Assembly: GCF_002868715.1 (NCBI RefSeq)
Contig: NZ_PKLZ01000008.1
Coordinates: 310,001 to 374,000, forward strand
Origin: Kineobactrum sediminis
GTDB lineage: Bacteria; Pseudomonadota; Gammaproteobacteria; Pseudomonadales; Halieaceae
DNA length: 64,000 nt
Reading direction: 5' to 3'
Below the pieces are notes generated by a model, which saw only the letters and a program-made list of their open reading frames with translations, ran no database searches and was not told the DNA's origin. A program made the translations under genes and the position numbers. Shown here in pieces: positions 53,926 to 63,975 of this stretch; position 1 is the first letter of the stretch, and each line of letters begins with the position of its first letter.

Positions 53926-55017
53926 TTATTTCTGATCAAAGTCGACCACTATTTTCTCGCTGACCGGATGCGCCTGGCAGGTAAGGATGAACCCCTGCTC
54001 GATCTCACCCGGCTCAAGACCATGGGTAATATCCATGTCCACCGAACCCTCCAGCAAACGCGCCTTACAGGTTGAGCATACGCCACCTTTACAGGAAAAC
54101 GGCAGATCCAGCCCATGATTGAGACCGGCATCAAGCACATTTTCGCCATCTGCAGCGAGGCTGAAGTGGCTGCCGCGACCATCCATGACGATGGTCACCT
54201 CACTCGCCTTGCCTGCATAGGCAAGTGCGCGGGCGTGATGCTTGGCAATTACAGCGCTCGCGTCCGCCGCAGATGCGGCAAACAGTTCATAGTGTATGTG
54301 CTCCTCGGTAACACCGACGCCGCGCAATCCTCGCGAGACCTCTGAAATCATCGACTCTGGCCCACAGATAAAATATTCGTCATAATTCTTCAGGTCTATC
54401 AATCGCCGGTTCAGTTCCGCGCCCTTGCGATTATTTAAACGCCCGTTAAGGATATCCGCGCCCTGGTCTTCCTTGCTCAATATATTGACCCATTGCAAAC
54501 GGGTCAGGTATCGATTCTTGAGAAAGCCCAGGGCTTCGCGGAACATGATGGTATTGCTGCGCTGGTTGCCGTAAAGCAGTGTGACGCAACTCCCGGGCTC
54601 TTCAGCAAGTATGGATCGGATATTGGAGATCACCGGAGTAATTCCGCTACCCGACGCAATGAACAGATAGTTTCTGGACCGCTGCGCATCCAGCTCAACA
54701 TGGAAGTTACCCTGGGGCGGCATAACCTCGAGGGTATCCCCCTCGCGCAGGCTGTCGTTGGCAAAATTGGAAAACAAACCACCTTCCACGCGCTTGATCG
54801 CAATCTCAATTGCCGGATCATGAACCCCGGAACAGATTGAATAGGAACGGCGTACCGGCTCACCGTCCAGCTCTGACTGCAACGTCAGGTATTGGCCCGG
54901 CTTATAGCGGAAGTGGTCGCGCAGTTTTTCCGGAACCGTGAAACTGACCCTGATCGCATTATCGGTCTCAGGCTGCACACCGGCGACAGTAAGGGGATAA
55001 AATTGTGCCTCGGCCAT
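53926..55017 (-). CDS. paaE: 1,2-phenylacetyl-CoA epoxidase, reductase subunit PaaE
   Basis: NADPH-dependent reductase that feeds electrons to the PaaABCE epoxidase. The 363-residue protein has an FAD-binding FNR domain (RRSYSICSG near 54-62), an NAD(P) domain (SGSGITPVISNIRS near 122-135, later YFICGPESMI), and a C-terminal plant-type [2Fe-2S] ferredoxin domain with Cys in CKGGVCSTCKARLLEG and ILTCQAHP. It is homologous to KshB-type reductases, but its place directly after paaD fixes it as PaaE; it could in principle also serve the KshA-type oxygenase. AGGA lies upstream of ATG 55017. Confidence 0.96.
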   Translation of the reverse strand: MAEAQFYPLTVAGVQPETDNAIRVSFTVPEKLRDHFRYKPGQYLTLQSELDGEPVRRSYSICSGVHDPAIEIAIKRVEGGLFSNFANDSLREGDTLEVMPPQGNFHVELDAQRSRNYLFIASGSGITPVISNIRSILAEEPGSCVTLLYGNQRSNTIMFREALGFLKNRYLTRLQWVNILSKEDQGADILNGRLNNRKGAELNRRLIDLKNYDEYFICGPESMISEVSRGLRGVGVTEEHIHYELFAASAADASAVIAKHHARALAYAGKASEVTIVMDGRGSHFSLAADGENVLDAGLNHGLDLPFSCKGGVCSTCKARLLEGSVDMDITHGLEPGEIEQGFILTCQAHPVSEKIVVDFDQK

Positions 55018-55026
55018 AACGGTATC

Positions 55027-55560
55027 CTAAATAGGCTTGAAATAATCGAAAGGTTCACGGCAGTCGCCACACTGGTACAGGGATTTACAGGCGGTGGAAC
55101 CGAACTCGCTGATCTTGCGCACATCATCAGAGCCACAGTGCGGGCAGGCGATGGGCTCCGGTGCGCTGGTGGAACCGCAGCCCGGGGGCGCAATACCGTA
55201 GTGCCGAAGCTTTTCTTTTGCCTCTGGAGACATCCACAGGCTGCTCCAGGCGGGTGCCAGCCGCGTGACAATTTCAGTGGAGTGATAGCCCGCTGCGGCC
55301 AACGCAGTCACGACATCCTCGGCCATGACGGTCATGGCGGGACAGCCGGAATAGGTCGGTGTAATGGTCACCACCACGGTATCACCTTCCACTGCAATAT
55401 CCTGCAGGACACCCAGCTCCCACAGGCTGATAACCGGGATTTCCGGATCCTTGACCTCGTCAAGCAGATCCCAGAGAGCCGGCACAGAAGAGGTTTCACG
55501 TCGCTGCCGGCGCTCGTACTCCTCAGCCGGCAGCAGCGGGATGTGATTGGGCGCTTTCAT
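55027..55560 (-). CDS. paaD: PaaD, maturation factor of the phenylacetyl-CoA epoxidase
   Basis: A 177-residue DUF59/MIP18-family protein thought to help cofactor assembly of the epoxidase. LLDEVKDPEIPVISLWELGVL near 31-51 carries the Asp-Pro-Glu motif; ITPTYSGCPAMTVMAEDV near 66-83 has the conserved Cys. The C-terminal zinc-ribbon-like part has four Cys (CPHCG...CKSLYQCGDC), typical of PaaD. It is distantly related to SufT in this window. It sits between paaC and paaE, 10 and 9 bp away. Confidence 0.95.
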   Translation of the reverse strand: MKAPNHIPLLPAEEYERRQRRETSSVPALWDLLDEVKDPEIPVISLWELGVLQDIAVEGDTVVVTITPTYSGCPAMTVMAEDVVTALAAAGYHSTEIVTRLAPAWSSLWMSPEAKEKLRHYGIAPPGCGSTSAPEPIACPHCGSDDVRKISEFGSTACKSLYQCGDCREPFDYFKPI

Positions 55561-55570
55561 TGCGCCGGCC

Positions 55571-56338
55571 TCACCATTCCAGGCCCGGGTAGGCGCGCTG
55601 GATAAACTGTAGTTCGCTTAGCAGATGACCAAGCGATTCCGTATGCAGTCCCTGGCGGCCACCGCGCACGGACCAGTCCGTTTCCGGCACCGCAAGGGTG
55701 GCCTCGGCGAGAGTCGCCTGCACTGCGGCAGACCACGGCTGGCGCAATGCAGTGGTATCAACCGCGATGCCCTGCCCTGCGAGATCCGCTTCCAGGGTAT
55801 CCATTTCAAATAATTCCGCGTTGTAACCCCAGAGCTCATTGATGGCAGTCTGCATGCGCTGGTGACTTTCCTCTGTGCCGTCGCCCAGGCGCAGTACCCA
55901 GTCGCGACTGCGACGAAGATGGTAGCGTGATTCCTTGACCGCCTTGGCAGCAATAGCCGCCAGGGTTGGGTCTGTGGACGAGAGCATCTGCTCCATAAAC
56001 GCCAGGGAATACTCATCAATAAGATACTGGCGAGCCATGGTGAAGGCAAAATCCCCGCGTGGCAGTTCGTGCATCAGCAGGTTGGTGAATTCACGACAAT
56101 CGCGCTGGTAGGCGAAACTGTCCTCGCTGCGACCATCGCCGCTGAGCTCCGCCGCGTAGCTGTAAAACATGCGTGCACGGCCTATAAAGTCCAGTGCCAC
56201 ATTGGTCAGCGCCAGGTCCTCCTCAAGAAACGGTGCGTTACTGCACCATTCAGAGAGGCGATGGCCCAGAATCAGGGCATCATCACCCAGGCGTATCGCG
56301 TACTGCCGGGTTGCTTCCTGTGTCGTCATAGCAGACAT
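55571..56338 (-). CDS. paaC: 1,2-phenylacetyl-CoA epoxidase subunit PaaC
   Basis: Structural, ferritin-like partner of the catalytic PaaA in the epoxidase core. The 255-residue protein shows the PaaC pattern: YAIRLGDDALILGHRLSEWC near 13-32, LTNVALDFIGRARMFYSYAAEL near 41-62, and MARQYLIDEYSLAFMEQML. The start is ATG 56338 (MSAMTTQEA) with GAGGTG upstream; longer in-frame extension to 56611 would overlap paaB in another frame and is rejected. Gap to paaB is 10 bp. Confidence 0.95.
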   Translation of the reverse strand: MSAMTTQEATRQYAIRLGDDALILGHRLSEWCSNAPFLEEDLALTNVALDFIGRARMFYSYAAELSGDGRSEDSFAYQRDCREFTNLLMHELPRGDFAFTMARQYLIDEYSLAFMEQMLSSTDPTLAAIAAKAVKESRYHLRRSRDWVLRLGDGTEESHQRMQTAINELWGYNAELFEMDTLEADLAGQGIAVDTTALRQPWSAAVQATLAEATLAVPETDWSVRGGRQGLHTESLGHLLSELQFIQRAYPGLEW

Positions 56339-56348
56339 TGAACCCACC

Positions 56349-56633
56349 TCACATGTTGTTAACTTCATCAGGCAACTGGTAATGCGTCGCGTGACGATAG
56401 GGTTTGTCGTCGAGCGGATCGTAAAAGCTTTCGCAATCCGTTTCCTGTGAAGACACGATAGCGGATGAATTGACCACCCAGATACTGACGCCTTCACTGC
56501 GCCGGGTATAAACGTCCCGCGCGTACTCCAGCGCCTGGGCCGGATCCTCGGCGTGCAAACTGCCGACATGCTTGTGATCCAGGCCGCGACGGGAGCGGAT
56601 AAATACCTCAAAGAGCTTCATATGCGCTGACAT
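56349..56633 (-). CDS. paaB: 1,2-phenylacetyl-CoA epoxidase subunit PaaB
   Basis: A 94-residue small subunit that bridges the PaaAC pairs. It matches the family throughout: WxVFxR-type start (MKLFEVFIRSRRGLDHKHVGSLHAEDPAQALEYARDVYTRR) and VSIWVVNSSAI near 50-60. The start is ATG 56633 with AAGGAG; the in-frame extension to 56714 has no support because it reads paaA sequence in another frame. It lies 11 bp after paaA. Confidence 0.95.
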   Translation of the reverse strand: MSAHMKLFEVFIRSRRGLDHKHVGSLHAEDPAQALEYARDVYTRRSEGVSIWVVNSSAIVSSQETDCESFYDPLDDKPYRHATHYQLPDEVNNM

Positions 56634-56644
56634 TTGTATCTCCT

Positions 56645-57613
56645 TTATGCGGCCGCCTGCGCGTCCCGTTGACGTTTCTTGGCCTCGTAAGCGGTGATGG
56701 CATCGCGCACCCACGCCCCTTCCTCGTGCGCCTTGACATGGTGTGCCAGCCGCTGGCGATTACAGAGCCCGTCGCCATTGATTACCCGGTGGAATTCCTC
56801 CCAGTCAATCTCGCCAAAATCATAGTGTCCACGCTCTTCATTCCAGCTCAGGTCGGCATCGGGGATAGTCAGGCCGATGACCTCGGCCTGTTTCACCGTC
56901 TGGTCGACAAATTTCTGCCGTAACTCATCATTACTCTGGCGTTTGATTTTCCATTTCATCGACTGTGCCGAATGCGCGGACTCGCTGTCATGGGGGCCAA
57001 ACATCATCAGCGACGGCCACCAGAACCGATTCAGGGAATCCTGCGCCATGGCCTTTTGCTCTGCGCTACCCTGGGCCAGGGTCATCATGATGTGATAGCC
57101 CTGCCGTTGGTGAAAACTTTCCTCCTTGCAGATCCGCACCATACCGCGGGCATAGGGACCGTAAGAGGTGCGCTGCAAGGACACCTGGTTGACAATCGCG
57201 GCGCCATCCACGAGCCAGCCAATCGCCCCCATATCCGCCCAGGTGAGAGAGGGGTAATTGAAAATCGATGCGTACTTGGCGCGACCGGCATGCAGGGCCT
57301 CTACCATTTCTTCGCGGCTCGCACCCAGGGTTTCGGCAGCACTGTACAGATACAGCCCGTGGCCGCCTTCATCCTGCACCTTGGCTAACAGGACGCACTT
57401 GCGGTGCAAGGTCGGGGCGCGCGTTATCCAATTGCCCTCCGGTTGCATACCGATCACTTCCGAGTGGGCATGCTGTGAAATCTGCCGGATGAGGTTCTTC
57501 CGGTACTTGTCCGGCATCCAGTCTTTCGGCTCTATTTTTTCCTCGGCATCAATACGTGTCTGGAAAACCGCTTCCTGTGGCGATACGTCTGTTTCTGGTC
57601 GGATTTTTGTCAT
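56645..57613 (-). CDS. paaA: 1,2-phenylacetyl-CoA epoxidase catalytic subunit PaaA
   Basis: Di-iron catalytic subunit that epoxidises the phenyl ring of phenylacetyl-CoA. The 322-residue protein has the ferritin-like ligands: [20 protein letters not shown] near 77-96 (Glu and His) and [15 protein letters not shown] near 160-174 (EExxH). [27 protein letters not shown] near 46-72 is a family block. The start is ATG 57613 (MTKIRPETD) with GGAG about 8 nt upstream; a 13-residue upstream extension is not supported. First of the tightly spaced ABCDE set. Confidence 0.97.
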   Translation of the reverse strand: MTKIRPETDVSPQEAVFQTRIDAEEKIEPKDWMPDKYRKNLIRQISQHAHSEVIGMQPEGNWITRAPTLHRKCVLLAKVQDEGGHGLYLYSAAETLGASREEMVEALHAGRAKYASIFNYPSLTWADMGAIGWLVDGAAIVNQVSLQRTSYGPYARGMVRICKEESFHQRQGYHIMMTLAQGSAEQKAMAQDSLNRFWWPSLMMFGPHDSESAHSAQSMKWKIKRQSNDELRQKFVDQTVKQAEVIGLTIPDADLSWNEERGHYDFGEIDWEEFHRVINGDGLCNRQRLAHHVKAHEEGAWVRDAITAYEAKKRQRDAQAAA

Positions 57614-57638
57614 GGCCAAACTCCGGTTTAGTCGTCGT

Positions 57639-58841
57639 TTATACGCGTTCAATAATCAGGGCTATGCCCTGTCCCACACCCACGCACATCGTACACAGGG
57701 CGTAACGACCGCCCTGGCGATGTAATTCGTACATGGCGGTTGTCACCAACCGCGCACCGCTCATACCCAGAGGGTGCCCCAGGGCTATCGCACCCCCATT
57801 GGGGTTAACCTGTGGCGCATCATCGGGCAAACCCAGGCCGCGCAAAACCGCCAGGCCCTGCGCCGCAAACGCCTCATTCAGTTCGATGACATCCATGTCT
57901 GCCAGCGATAGCCCCGCCAGCGACAATGCTTTACGTGACGCATCAACCGGACCATAGCCCATGATGCGTGGCTCGAGTCCGCTGCTGGCCATGGCCAGTA
58001 TCCGGGCCCTGGGGGTCAGGCCATTCGCCTGTGCTGCCCCTGCCGATGCAAGCACCAGCGCACAGGCACCGTCATTCACGCCCGACGCATTACCGGCGGT
58101 AACGGTACCGTTCTCGCGAAACGGTGTTGGCAATCCGGCCAGCGCCTCCAGTGATGTGGCTCGTGGATGTTCGTCGACACTCACCACTACCGGCTCGCCC
58201 TTGCGCCGGGGAATAGTCACCGGCACCAGTTCGCTATTGAAATGCCCGGCTTCCTGCGCCGCGGCCGCGCGCTGTTGGCTACGAAGGGCAAAAGCATCCT
58301 GGGCTTCGCGCTCTATGGAAAACTGTTGTGCAACGTTTTCTGCCGTCTCCGGCATTGAATCAATACCGTACTGCTGCTGCATCAGTTTGTTCACGAAACG
58401 CCAGCCCATGGTGGTGTCAAACATCTGCGCATCGCGGCTGAAAGCGCTGCCGGCCTTGGCCACCACAAACGGAGCCCGCGACATGGATTCAACACCACCG
58501 GCAATCGCCAGGGCCGCTTCGCCGCACTTGATGGCGCGGGCAGCAGAGCCTACCGCATCCATGCCTGAGCCGCACAGGCGGTTAACGGTCACCGCGGGCA
58601 CCGTTACCGGCAGGCCCGCGAGCAGCACGCTCATTCGCGCCACATTGCGATTATCCTCACCGGCCTGGTTGGCACAGCCAAACCAGACATCGTCAACCTG
58701 TGACCAGTCCACTGCGGGATTACGAGCCTGCAGGGCCTGCAGGGTCACCGCGGCAAGGTCATCGGGACGCACCGATGACAGCGCGCCACCGTAGCGACCG
58801 ATCGGTGTGCGCACCGCATCACAGATAAAGGCATCTTGCAT
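57639..58841 (-). CDS. paaJ: 3-oxoadipyl-CoA / 3-oxo-5,6-dehydrosuberyl-CoA thiolase
   Basis: Thiolase that cleaves the beta-keto intermediates of phenylacetate breakdown to acetyl-CoA and succinyl-CoA or dehydroadipyl-CoA. The 400-residue protein has the nucleophilic Cys90 in [18 protein letters not shown] near 315-321, GHPLGMSG near 354-361 with the catalytic His, and [10 protein letters not shown] near 384-393 with the second Cys. The sequence is of the PcaF/PaaJ type. It lies 25 bp before paaA and 3 bp after paaG on the same transcript. Confidence 0.93.
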   Translation of the reverse strand: MQDAFICDAVRTPIGRYGGALSSVRPDDLAAVTLQALQARNPAVDWSQVDDVWFGCANQAGEDNRNVARMSVLLAGLPVTVPAVTVNRLCGSGMDAVGSAARAIKCGEAALAIAGGVESMSRAPFVVAKAGSAFSRDAQMFDTTMGWRFVNKLMQQQYGIDSMPETAENVAQQFSIEREAQDAFALRSQQRAAAAQEAGHFNSELVPVTIPRRKGEPVVVSVDEHPRATSLEALAGLPTPFRENGTVTAGNASGVNDGACALVLASAGAAQANGLTPRARILAMASSGLEPRIMGYGPVDASRKALSLAGLSLADMDVIELNEAFAAQGLAVLRGLGLPDDAPQVNPNGGAIALGHPLGMSGARLVTTAMYELHRQGGRYALCTMCVGVGQGIALIIERV

Positions 58842-58844
58842 CAG

Positions 58845-59636
58845 TTATTCTCCAATGTAGCGTGGTGTGCGTTTTTCCAGAAAGGCGGCGACGCCTTCAC
58901 GGTAATCACTGGTTTTTCCGGCGGCGCGCATCAACTCTTTCTCAAGCTCCAACTGCTCGTCCAGGGTGTTCGCCGCAGACGCAGCAAACGCCTGCTTGGT
59001 CAGCGCGAAACCACGGGTTGGCTGGGTCGCCATCTGTTCGGCGAGGGTTGTCGCCACGGACATCAGTGCGTCGTCATCCACCACCTGCCAGATCATGCCC
59101 CAGGCCAGTGCCTGCTCGGCCGGCACTTTCGGGCCGAGCATGGCCAGCCCTTTGGCACGGGCCATGCCCACGAGGCGCGGCAATATCCAGGTACCCCCGG
59201 AGTCGGGGATCAGTCCCAGGCGGGAAAAAGATTCGATGAAACTCGCCGAACGCGCGGCAATGACAATGTCGCAAGCCAGGGCGATATTGGCTCCCGCACC
59301 TGCCGCCACACCATTCACCGCACAAATAACCGGCTTTTCCAGGGTCGTCAGGCGCCGGATCAACGGGTTGTAGTATTTTTCAACCGAGTCCCCCAGGTCC
59401 GGGAGATCCTCTCCCGGTGCGACGGCGCGATCATTGAGATCCTGGCCGGCACAAAAGCCACGGCCATTGCCGGTCAACAACAATGCGCGTATGGACGTGT
59501 CCTGGGCTGCGTGGGCCAGGGCTTCCTGCACTTCCCCGTGCATTGCCGCCGTGAAACTGTTCAGGGATTCAGGGCGGTTAAGTGCCAGTACCGCCACACC
59601 ATTGTTCACGCTGAATTCAATATCACTATACGTCAT
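58845..59636 (-). CDS. paaG: Epoxyphenylacetyl-CoA isomerase PaaG
   Basis: Crotonase-family enzyme that converts ring-1,2-epoxyphenylacetyl-CoA to oxepin-CoA. The 263-residue protein has the oxyanion-hole segments GNGRGFCAGQDLNDRA near 55-70 and VNGVAAGAGANIALACDIVIAA near 104-125, and the Asp in GLIPDSGGTWILPRLVG near 140-156 in place of the usual crotonase Glu. The PDSGG motif is typical of PaaG. The C-terminus ends in FLEKRTPRYIGE. It lies between paaZ and the thiolase gene. Confidence 0.95.
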   Translation of the reverse strand: MTYSDIEFSVNNGVAVLALNRPESLNSFTAAMHGEVQEALAHAAQDTSIRALLLTGNGRGFCAGQDLNDRAVAPGEDLPDLGDSVEKYYNPLIRRLTTLEKPVICAVNGVAAGAGANIALACDIVIAARSASFIESFSRLGLIPDSGGTWILPRLVGMARAKGLAMLGPKVPAEQALAWGMIWQVVDDDALMSVATTLAEQMATQPTRGFALTKQAFAASAANTLDEQLELEKELMRAAGKTSDYREGVAAFLEKRTPRYIGE

Positions 59637-59668
59637 GCCTGTTACTCCCCATTTCCGTATACAGCCTT

Positions 59669-61708
59669 TCAGGCGTCGCGACGCTCGACCAGCGTCAGGA
59701 TGTCGTAAACAGCAACGGGCTCATTTGCCTGGTTGGTGACTTCAATGGCCCACACTACAACACCATTCGGCTTTTCTTCGCCCCTGGGTGCCTTCTTGAT
59801 CTTCTTTTTCACAGTAAGCTTGCTGCGGATCGTATCACCAGGTGCTACGGGCTCGATAAAGCGCAGGTTCTCCAGCCCATAATTTGCAATAACGGGGCCG
59901 GGTGACGGGTCGACAAACATGCCCGCAGCCGCTGAAATGACAAAGTAACCATGTGCCACCCGCTTACCAAAAAACGAGTCCTTTGCCGCAATTTCATCAA
60001 AATGGGCGTAGAAATGGTCCCCACTGATACAACCGAAATTAACGATATCCGCCTCGGTGACCGTGCGTCGGTGGGTCAGCAGGGTTTCACCAACCCGCAA
60101 GTCCTCAAAATGCTTCTTGAAGGGATGTATCGGGTCTGAGTACTCAACCGCACCGGGATGGTATTCAGAGGTAATTGCCATCAACGTGGTAGGAGAACCC
60201 TGTAGCGCTGTGCGTTGCATATAGTGTTTGACTGCGCGCATGCCGCCGAGTTCTTCGCCGCCACCGGCCCGCCCCGGCCCACCATGTACAAGCTGCGCCA
60301 ACGGGGAACCGTGGCCGGTGGATTCCGCTGCACAGTCGCGGTTGATAATCAGCATTCGTCCGTGCCACGGCGCCGTACCCAGTATCACCTGCCTCGCTTC
60401 CTGGTCATCATAAGTGAACAGGGAACCCACCAGGCTACCCTTGCCCAGACGCGCAATGGCAATCGCATCGTCCAGGCTGTCATAGGGAATGAGGGTACTG
60501 ACCGGCCCGAACGCTTCCACTTCGTGTACCAGCGTTTTGCTGAACGGCGCATCGCAGTGCAACAGGGTAGGCGGAAAGAAAGCGCCACTGTTGCCATCGG
60601 CGCCTGTCAGGGAGACCTCCCCACCGCCATAAACAATAGAGCATTCACCGGCAAGCCGCTCCACGTTGGCGCGCACATCCCGAGCCTGGTCGCGACCGAC
60701 CAGCGGCCCCATGCGTACGCCTTCCGCTTCCGGATCGCCTACCACAATCTTTTCAAGGCGAGCCTGCAGGGCCTCGCTTACTGCTGAGAGTTGCCCCGCA
60801 GGGACAATAATACGACGGATGGCAGTGCACTTCTGTCCCGCCTTGACAGTCATCTCCCGGGCCACTTCCTTGATGAAGAGGTCAAACTCCGGGTCACCGG
60901 CTTCAACCGAGTTCCCCAACAGCGCGCAGTTCAGTGAATCGGCTTCCATGGTAAAGGGAACGGAATTCGCAATAACATTCGGGTGCGAGCGCAATTTTCG
61001 CCCGGTACTGGCAGAGCCGGTAAAGGTCACCACGTCCTGCTCAACCACGTGATCCAGCAGATCACCCACGGAACCACAGATCAGCTGAATCGCACCCTCC
61101 GGGAAAAAGTCACCAGCGATCATTTCCCGAACCATGGCCTCGGTCACATAAGCCGTGGGCGTCGCCGGTTTTACAATGACGGGCACACCCGCCGCCAGGC
61201 TGGGCGCAATCTTTTCCAGCATACCCCAGCAGGGAAAATTGAAAGCATTGATATGGACCGACACACCGGGTTTGGACGTCAGGATATGGCGCCCCAGGAA
61301 ACTGCCATTCTTGGACAGGCGCTCCACATCACCCTCGACCATCACCACATCGTTGGGCATTTCCCGGGTGACCAGGCTGGCGTACGTGAATACCGTCCCG
61401 ATACCGCCCTCGATATCCACCCAGCCGTCTGCACGGGTGGCGCCGGTCTTGGCGGAGAGCGCATAGAAGTCTTCCTTCTTGGCCATCAGGTGTTTGGCCA
61501 TATTCTTGAGAGCGGCGGCGCGCTCGTGAAATGTCATCCCCCGCAGGGCTGTGCCCCCCACTTCGCGGCCGTGGCGCAAGACAGCGGCAAAATCGATACC
61601 GTCACTGTTTACCTCGCATATCGGGTCGCCGGTAACGGCATTGAGCACTTCAACTCCGTCACTGGACCCTTCATGCCACTGGCCGATAACATAACTGGGT
61701 AACTTCAT
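59669..61708 (-). CDS. paaZ: Bifunctional oxepin-CoA hydrolase / semialdehyde dehydrogenase PaaZ
   Basis: Ring-opening enzyme of the pathway, 679 residues. The N-terminal aldehyde dehydrogenase domain (1-520) has the catalytic Cys294 in [11 protein letters not shown] and the general base Glu255 in MEADSLN, with [14 protein letters not shown] near 153-166. The C-terminal MaoC-like (R)-hydratase domain (about 530-679) has [10 protein letters not shown] and [18 protein letters not shown]. Both halves look intact, so both oxepin-CoA hydrolysis and aldehyde oxidation should occur. First gene of the minus-strand operon; a promoter and operator lie upstream. GGAG precedes ATG 61708. Confidence 0.96.
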   Translation of the reverse strand: MKLPSYVIGQWHEGSSDGVEVLNAVTGDPICEVNSDGIDFAAVLRHGREVGGTALRGMTFHERAAALKNMAKHLMAKKEDFYALSAKTGATRADGWVDIEGGIGTVFTYASLVTREMPNDVVMVEGDVERLSKNGSFLGRHILTSKPGVSVHINAFNFPCWGMLEKIAPSLAAGVPVIVKPATPTAYVTEAMVREMIAGDFFPEGAIQLICGSVGDLLDHVVEQDVVTFTGSASTGRKLRSHPNVIANSVPFTMEADSLNCALLGNSVEAGDPEFDLFIKEVAREMTVKAGQKCTAIRRIIVPAGQLSAVSEALQARLEKIVVGDPEAEGVRMGPLVGRDQARDVRANVERLAGECSIVYGGGEVSLTGADGNSGAFFPPTLLHCDAPFSKTLVHEVEAFGPVSTLIPYDSLDDAIAIARLGKGSLVGSLFTYDDQEARQVILGTAPWHGRMLIINRDCAAESTGHGSPLAQLVHGGPGRAGGGEELGGMRAVKHYMQRTALQGSPTTLMAITSEYHPGAVEYSDPIHPFKKHFEDLRVGETLLTHRRTVTEADIVNFGCISGDHFYAHFDEIAAKDSFFGKRVAHGYFVISAAAGMFVDPSPGPVIANYGLENLRFIEPVAPGDTIRSKLTVKKKIKKAPRGEEKPNGVVVWAIEVTNQANEPVAVYDILTLVERRDA

Positions 61709-61782
61709 GGGACATCTCTCCTGTATTATTTGCCCTGCATCAAACCGGCGCGCGCCCTGGAGACCTGCCCGGGAACAAGAAT

Positions 61783-61810
61783 ATGATACACAATGATTAC
61801 CTTCTGTAAA
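61783..61810 (-). promoter_or_regulatory. Predicted promoter of the paaZ operon
   Basis: On the minus strand TTTACA (61805-61810) and TATCAT (61783-61788) are 16 bp apart, a good sigma-70 promoter. Predicted start near 61776, about 68 nt before the paaZ ATG. The -35 box overlaps the end of the 20-bp dyad. Confidence 0.55.
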
Positions 61811-61827
61811 GCATTATGTAATACTTT
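61808..61827. promoter_or_regulatory. 20-bp dyad operator between paaZ and the divergent fused gene
   Basis: AAAGCATTATGTAATACTTT: the halves AAAG-x-ATTA and TAAT-x-CTTT pair at 8 of 10 positions each side. It overlaps the -35 of the paaZ promoter, and lies 49 bp before the ATG of the divergent gene, so one bound repressor could control both sides. Size and symmetry suit a TetR-type (PaaR-like) or GntR-type (PaaX) regulator; neither gene is in the window. Confidence 0.55.
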
Positions 61828-61875
61828 GGATTATTGTCGAGCGTTTTACAGTCATCATTTTTATAAGGAAAAAGC

Positions 61876-63975
61876 ATGCAAGAACACACCGTACGCTATG
61901 AACTGGACAACGGCCTGGGGATCATTCACATCGATAACCCGCCCGTCAACGCACTCTCGCATTCAGTGCGGGCAGGTATTATGGATGCCCTGGCACAGGC
62001 TCGATCAGATAGCAGCCAGCTGCTGCTGCTGCTTTGCGCAGGCAAAACCTTTATCGCGGGCGCCGATATATCCGAATTTGGCAAGCCTCCGCAGGCCCCC
62101 AGCCTGCCCGATGTTATTACCGCCCTGGAGACATTCCCCAAACCCGTGGCGGCGGCGCTGCACGGTAATGCACTCGGTGGTGGGCTCGAGCTCGCAATGG
62201 CCGCGCACTACCGTGCGGCCCTCGCCGGCACTCGCCTGGGCTTGCCTGAAGTCAAGCTGGGCCTGTTACCCGGTGCCGGCGGCACGCAGCGCTTACCGCG
62301 GCTGGTGGGTGCGGAACGGGCACTGAAGATGATCAGTAGTGGCGCCCCCATAGAGGCCAATAGCGCGCTGGAATATGGGCTTATTGATCACATCCTGGAG
62401 GGAGAGCTGGCGCCTGGCGCCATTGAATGGGCCCGGCAGCTGATAGCGGAGAAGGCGCCGACGAGGATTACCGGCGCACTTCCGGTTGCGCCGCCCTCGC
62501 AGCCGGACTTCTTCAGTAAACACCACCAACAGACTGCACGTAAAACCCGCGGACAGATTGCCCCGGGCTATATCACCGACCTGGTAGAACTGTCACTGGA
62601 CACCCCGCTGGAAGAGGGCCTGAAACGGGAGCGCGAATACTTCCTTGCCTGTCGGGACTCGCCGCAATCCGCGGCGTTGCGCTATGTGTTTTTTGCCGAG
62701 CGGGCCACAACAAAACTACCCGACATCGCCCCTGAAACACCGGTACGCGCCATCGACAGTGTCGCCATTATCGGCGCCGGCACCATGGGCGGCGGTATCG
62801 CAATGTGCTTTGCCAACGCCGGCATTCCAGTCACCCTGGTGGAAACCCGGCAGGACTACCTGGATAATGGTTTGGAAAAAATCAGCCAGAACTATGCCAA
62901 CTCTGTCGCCCGTGGTCGTTTCAGTGCAGCGCAGGTCGACAGCTGGCTCGGGAATATCAGCGGCACCCTTGATTACAATGATATCGCCGGTGTCGACCTG
63001 GTCGTTGAGGCCGTCTTCGAAAACATGGAAGTAAAGCAGGAGGTTTTTCGCAAGCTCGACAACGTCTGCAAACCCGGCTGCATTCTCGCGACCAACACGT
63101 CCTATCTTGATGTCAATGTTATTGCCGGGACTACCCGACGCCCGCAGGATGTGATCGGCGCGCATTTTTTCAGCCCCGCCAATATCATGAAACTGCTGGA
63201 AGTCGTGCGCGCGGAAAAGACGGCCCCGGATGTAATAAAAACGTTCATGAAACTGGCCAAAACAATCGGCAAAATTCCTGTAGCGGTAGGCGTGTGTCAT
63301 GGTTTTGTCGGCAACCGCATGCTCAAGGCCTATGGCCGCCAGGCCCAGCTGTTGTTGCTCGAAGGCGCCACACCAACACAGATTGACAACGCCATGGAGC
63401 AATGGGGTATGGCAATGGGCCCGCTTGCGGTCGGCGACCTGGCAGGCCTGGACATCGGCTACCGCTCACGTCGCGACCAGGGCATTACCTCGGGTTCAGT
63501 GGCAGAGTTTGCGCTGGCTGATGCACTTGTGGAGATGGAACGCCTGGGCCAGAAGTCCGGTGCCGGCTATTACCGTTACGACCCTGTGACCAGGGCTCGA
63601 GCGGCAGATCCTGACGTGGAGAGTCTGTTGAAAACCATTGCAAAACAGTGGCAGGTATCGCAGCGAGCGATAGACGATGACGAAATCGTCGATCGCCTGG
63701 TGCTGGCGCTGGTCAACGAAGGCGCGGCAATTGTTGAAGAGGGTATTGCTGCCCGTCCGAGCGATGTCGATGTGGTGTACCTGAACGGTTATGGCTTTCC
63801 GGCCTGGCGCGGCGGCCCGATGTTCTACGCTGACACTCTGGGCCTGGCGGCACTGCTTGAACGCCTGCAGACATTGCAGCAAAGCACCGGCGACAGCTTC
63901 TGGACCCCCGCACCACTGCTGCGCCGGCTACACGATCAGGGGCTTACCATCGGCTCGCTGAACCAGACCGGCTGA
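61876..63975 (+). CDS. Fused enoyl-CoA hydratase / 3-hydroxyacyl-CoA dehydrogenase
   Basis: Bifunctional beta-oxidation-type enzyme of 699 residues. The N-terminal crotonase domain (1-190) has AGADISEFG near 57-65, [15 protein letters not shown] near 95-109 and the catalytic Glu in [21 protein letters not shown] near 117-137. The NAD-binding 3-hydroxyacyl-CoA dehydrogenase domain starts near 293 ([15 protein letters not shown]), followed by [17 protein letters not shown] and two C-terminal dehydrogenase domains (GFVGNRML...; [16 protein letters not shown] near the end). It resembles peroxisomal-type MFE proteins. Divergent from paaZ and sharing its operator, it probably does the PaaF and PaaH steps (2,3-dehydroadipyl-CoA hydration and 3-hydroxyadipyl-CoA oxidation). 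AAGGAA precedes the ATG. Confidence 0.92.
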   Translation: MQEHTVRYELDNGLGIIHIDNPPVNALSHSVRAGIMDALAQARSDSSQLLLLLCAGKTFIAGADISEFGKPPQAPSLPDVITALETFPKPVAAALHGNALGGGLELAMAAHYRAALAGTRLGLPEVKLGLLPGAGGTQRLPRLVGAERALKMISSGAPIEANSALEYGLIDHILEGELAPGAIEWARQLIAEKAPTRITGALPVAPPSQPDFFSKHHQQTARKTRGQIAPGYITDLVELSLDTPLEEGLKREREYFLACRDSPQSAALRYVFFAERATTKLPDIAPETPVRAIDSVAIIGAGTMGGGIAMCFANAGIPVTLVETRQDYLDNGLEKISQNYANSVARGRFSAAQVDSWLGNISGTLDYNDIAGVDLVVEAVFENMEVKQEVFRKLDNVCKPGCILATNTSYLDVNVIAGTTRRPQDVIGAHFFSPANIMKLLEVVRAEKTAPDVIKTFMKLAKTIGKIPVAVGVCHGFVGNRMLKAYGRQAQLLLLEGATPTQIDNAMEQWGMAMGPLAVGDLAGLDIGYRSRRDQGITSGSVAEFALADALVEMERLGQKSGAGYYRYDPVTRARAADPDVESLLKTIAKQWQVSQRAIDDDEIVDRLVLALVNEGAAIVEEGIAARPSDVDVVYLNGYGFPAWRGGPMFYADTLGLAALLERLQTLQQSTGDSFWTPAPLLRRLHDQGLTIGSLNQTG

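Noticed and set aside
53926..55017. KshB reductase for the KshA-type oxygenase
   Set aside because: The protein is homologous to KshB, but it is embedded in paaABCDE with short gaps, so PaaE is the proper call.
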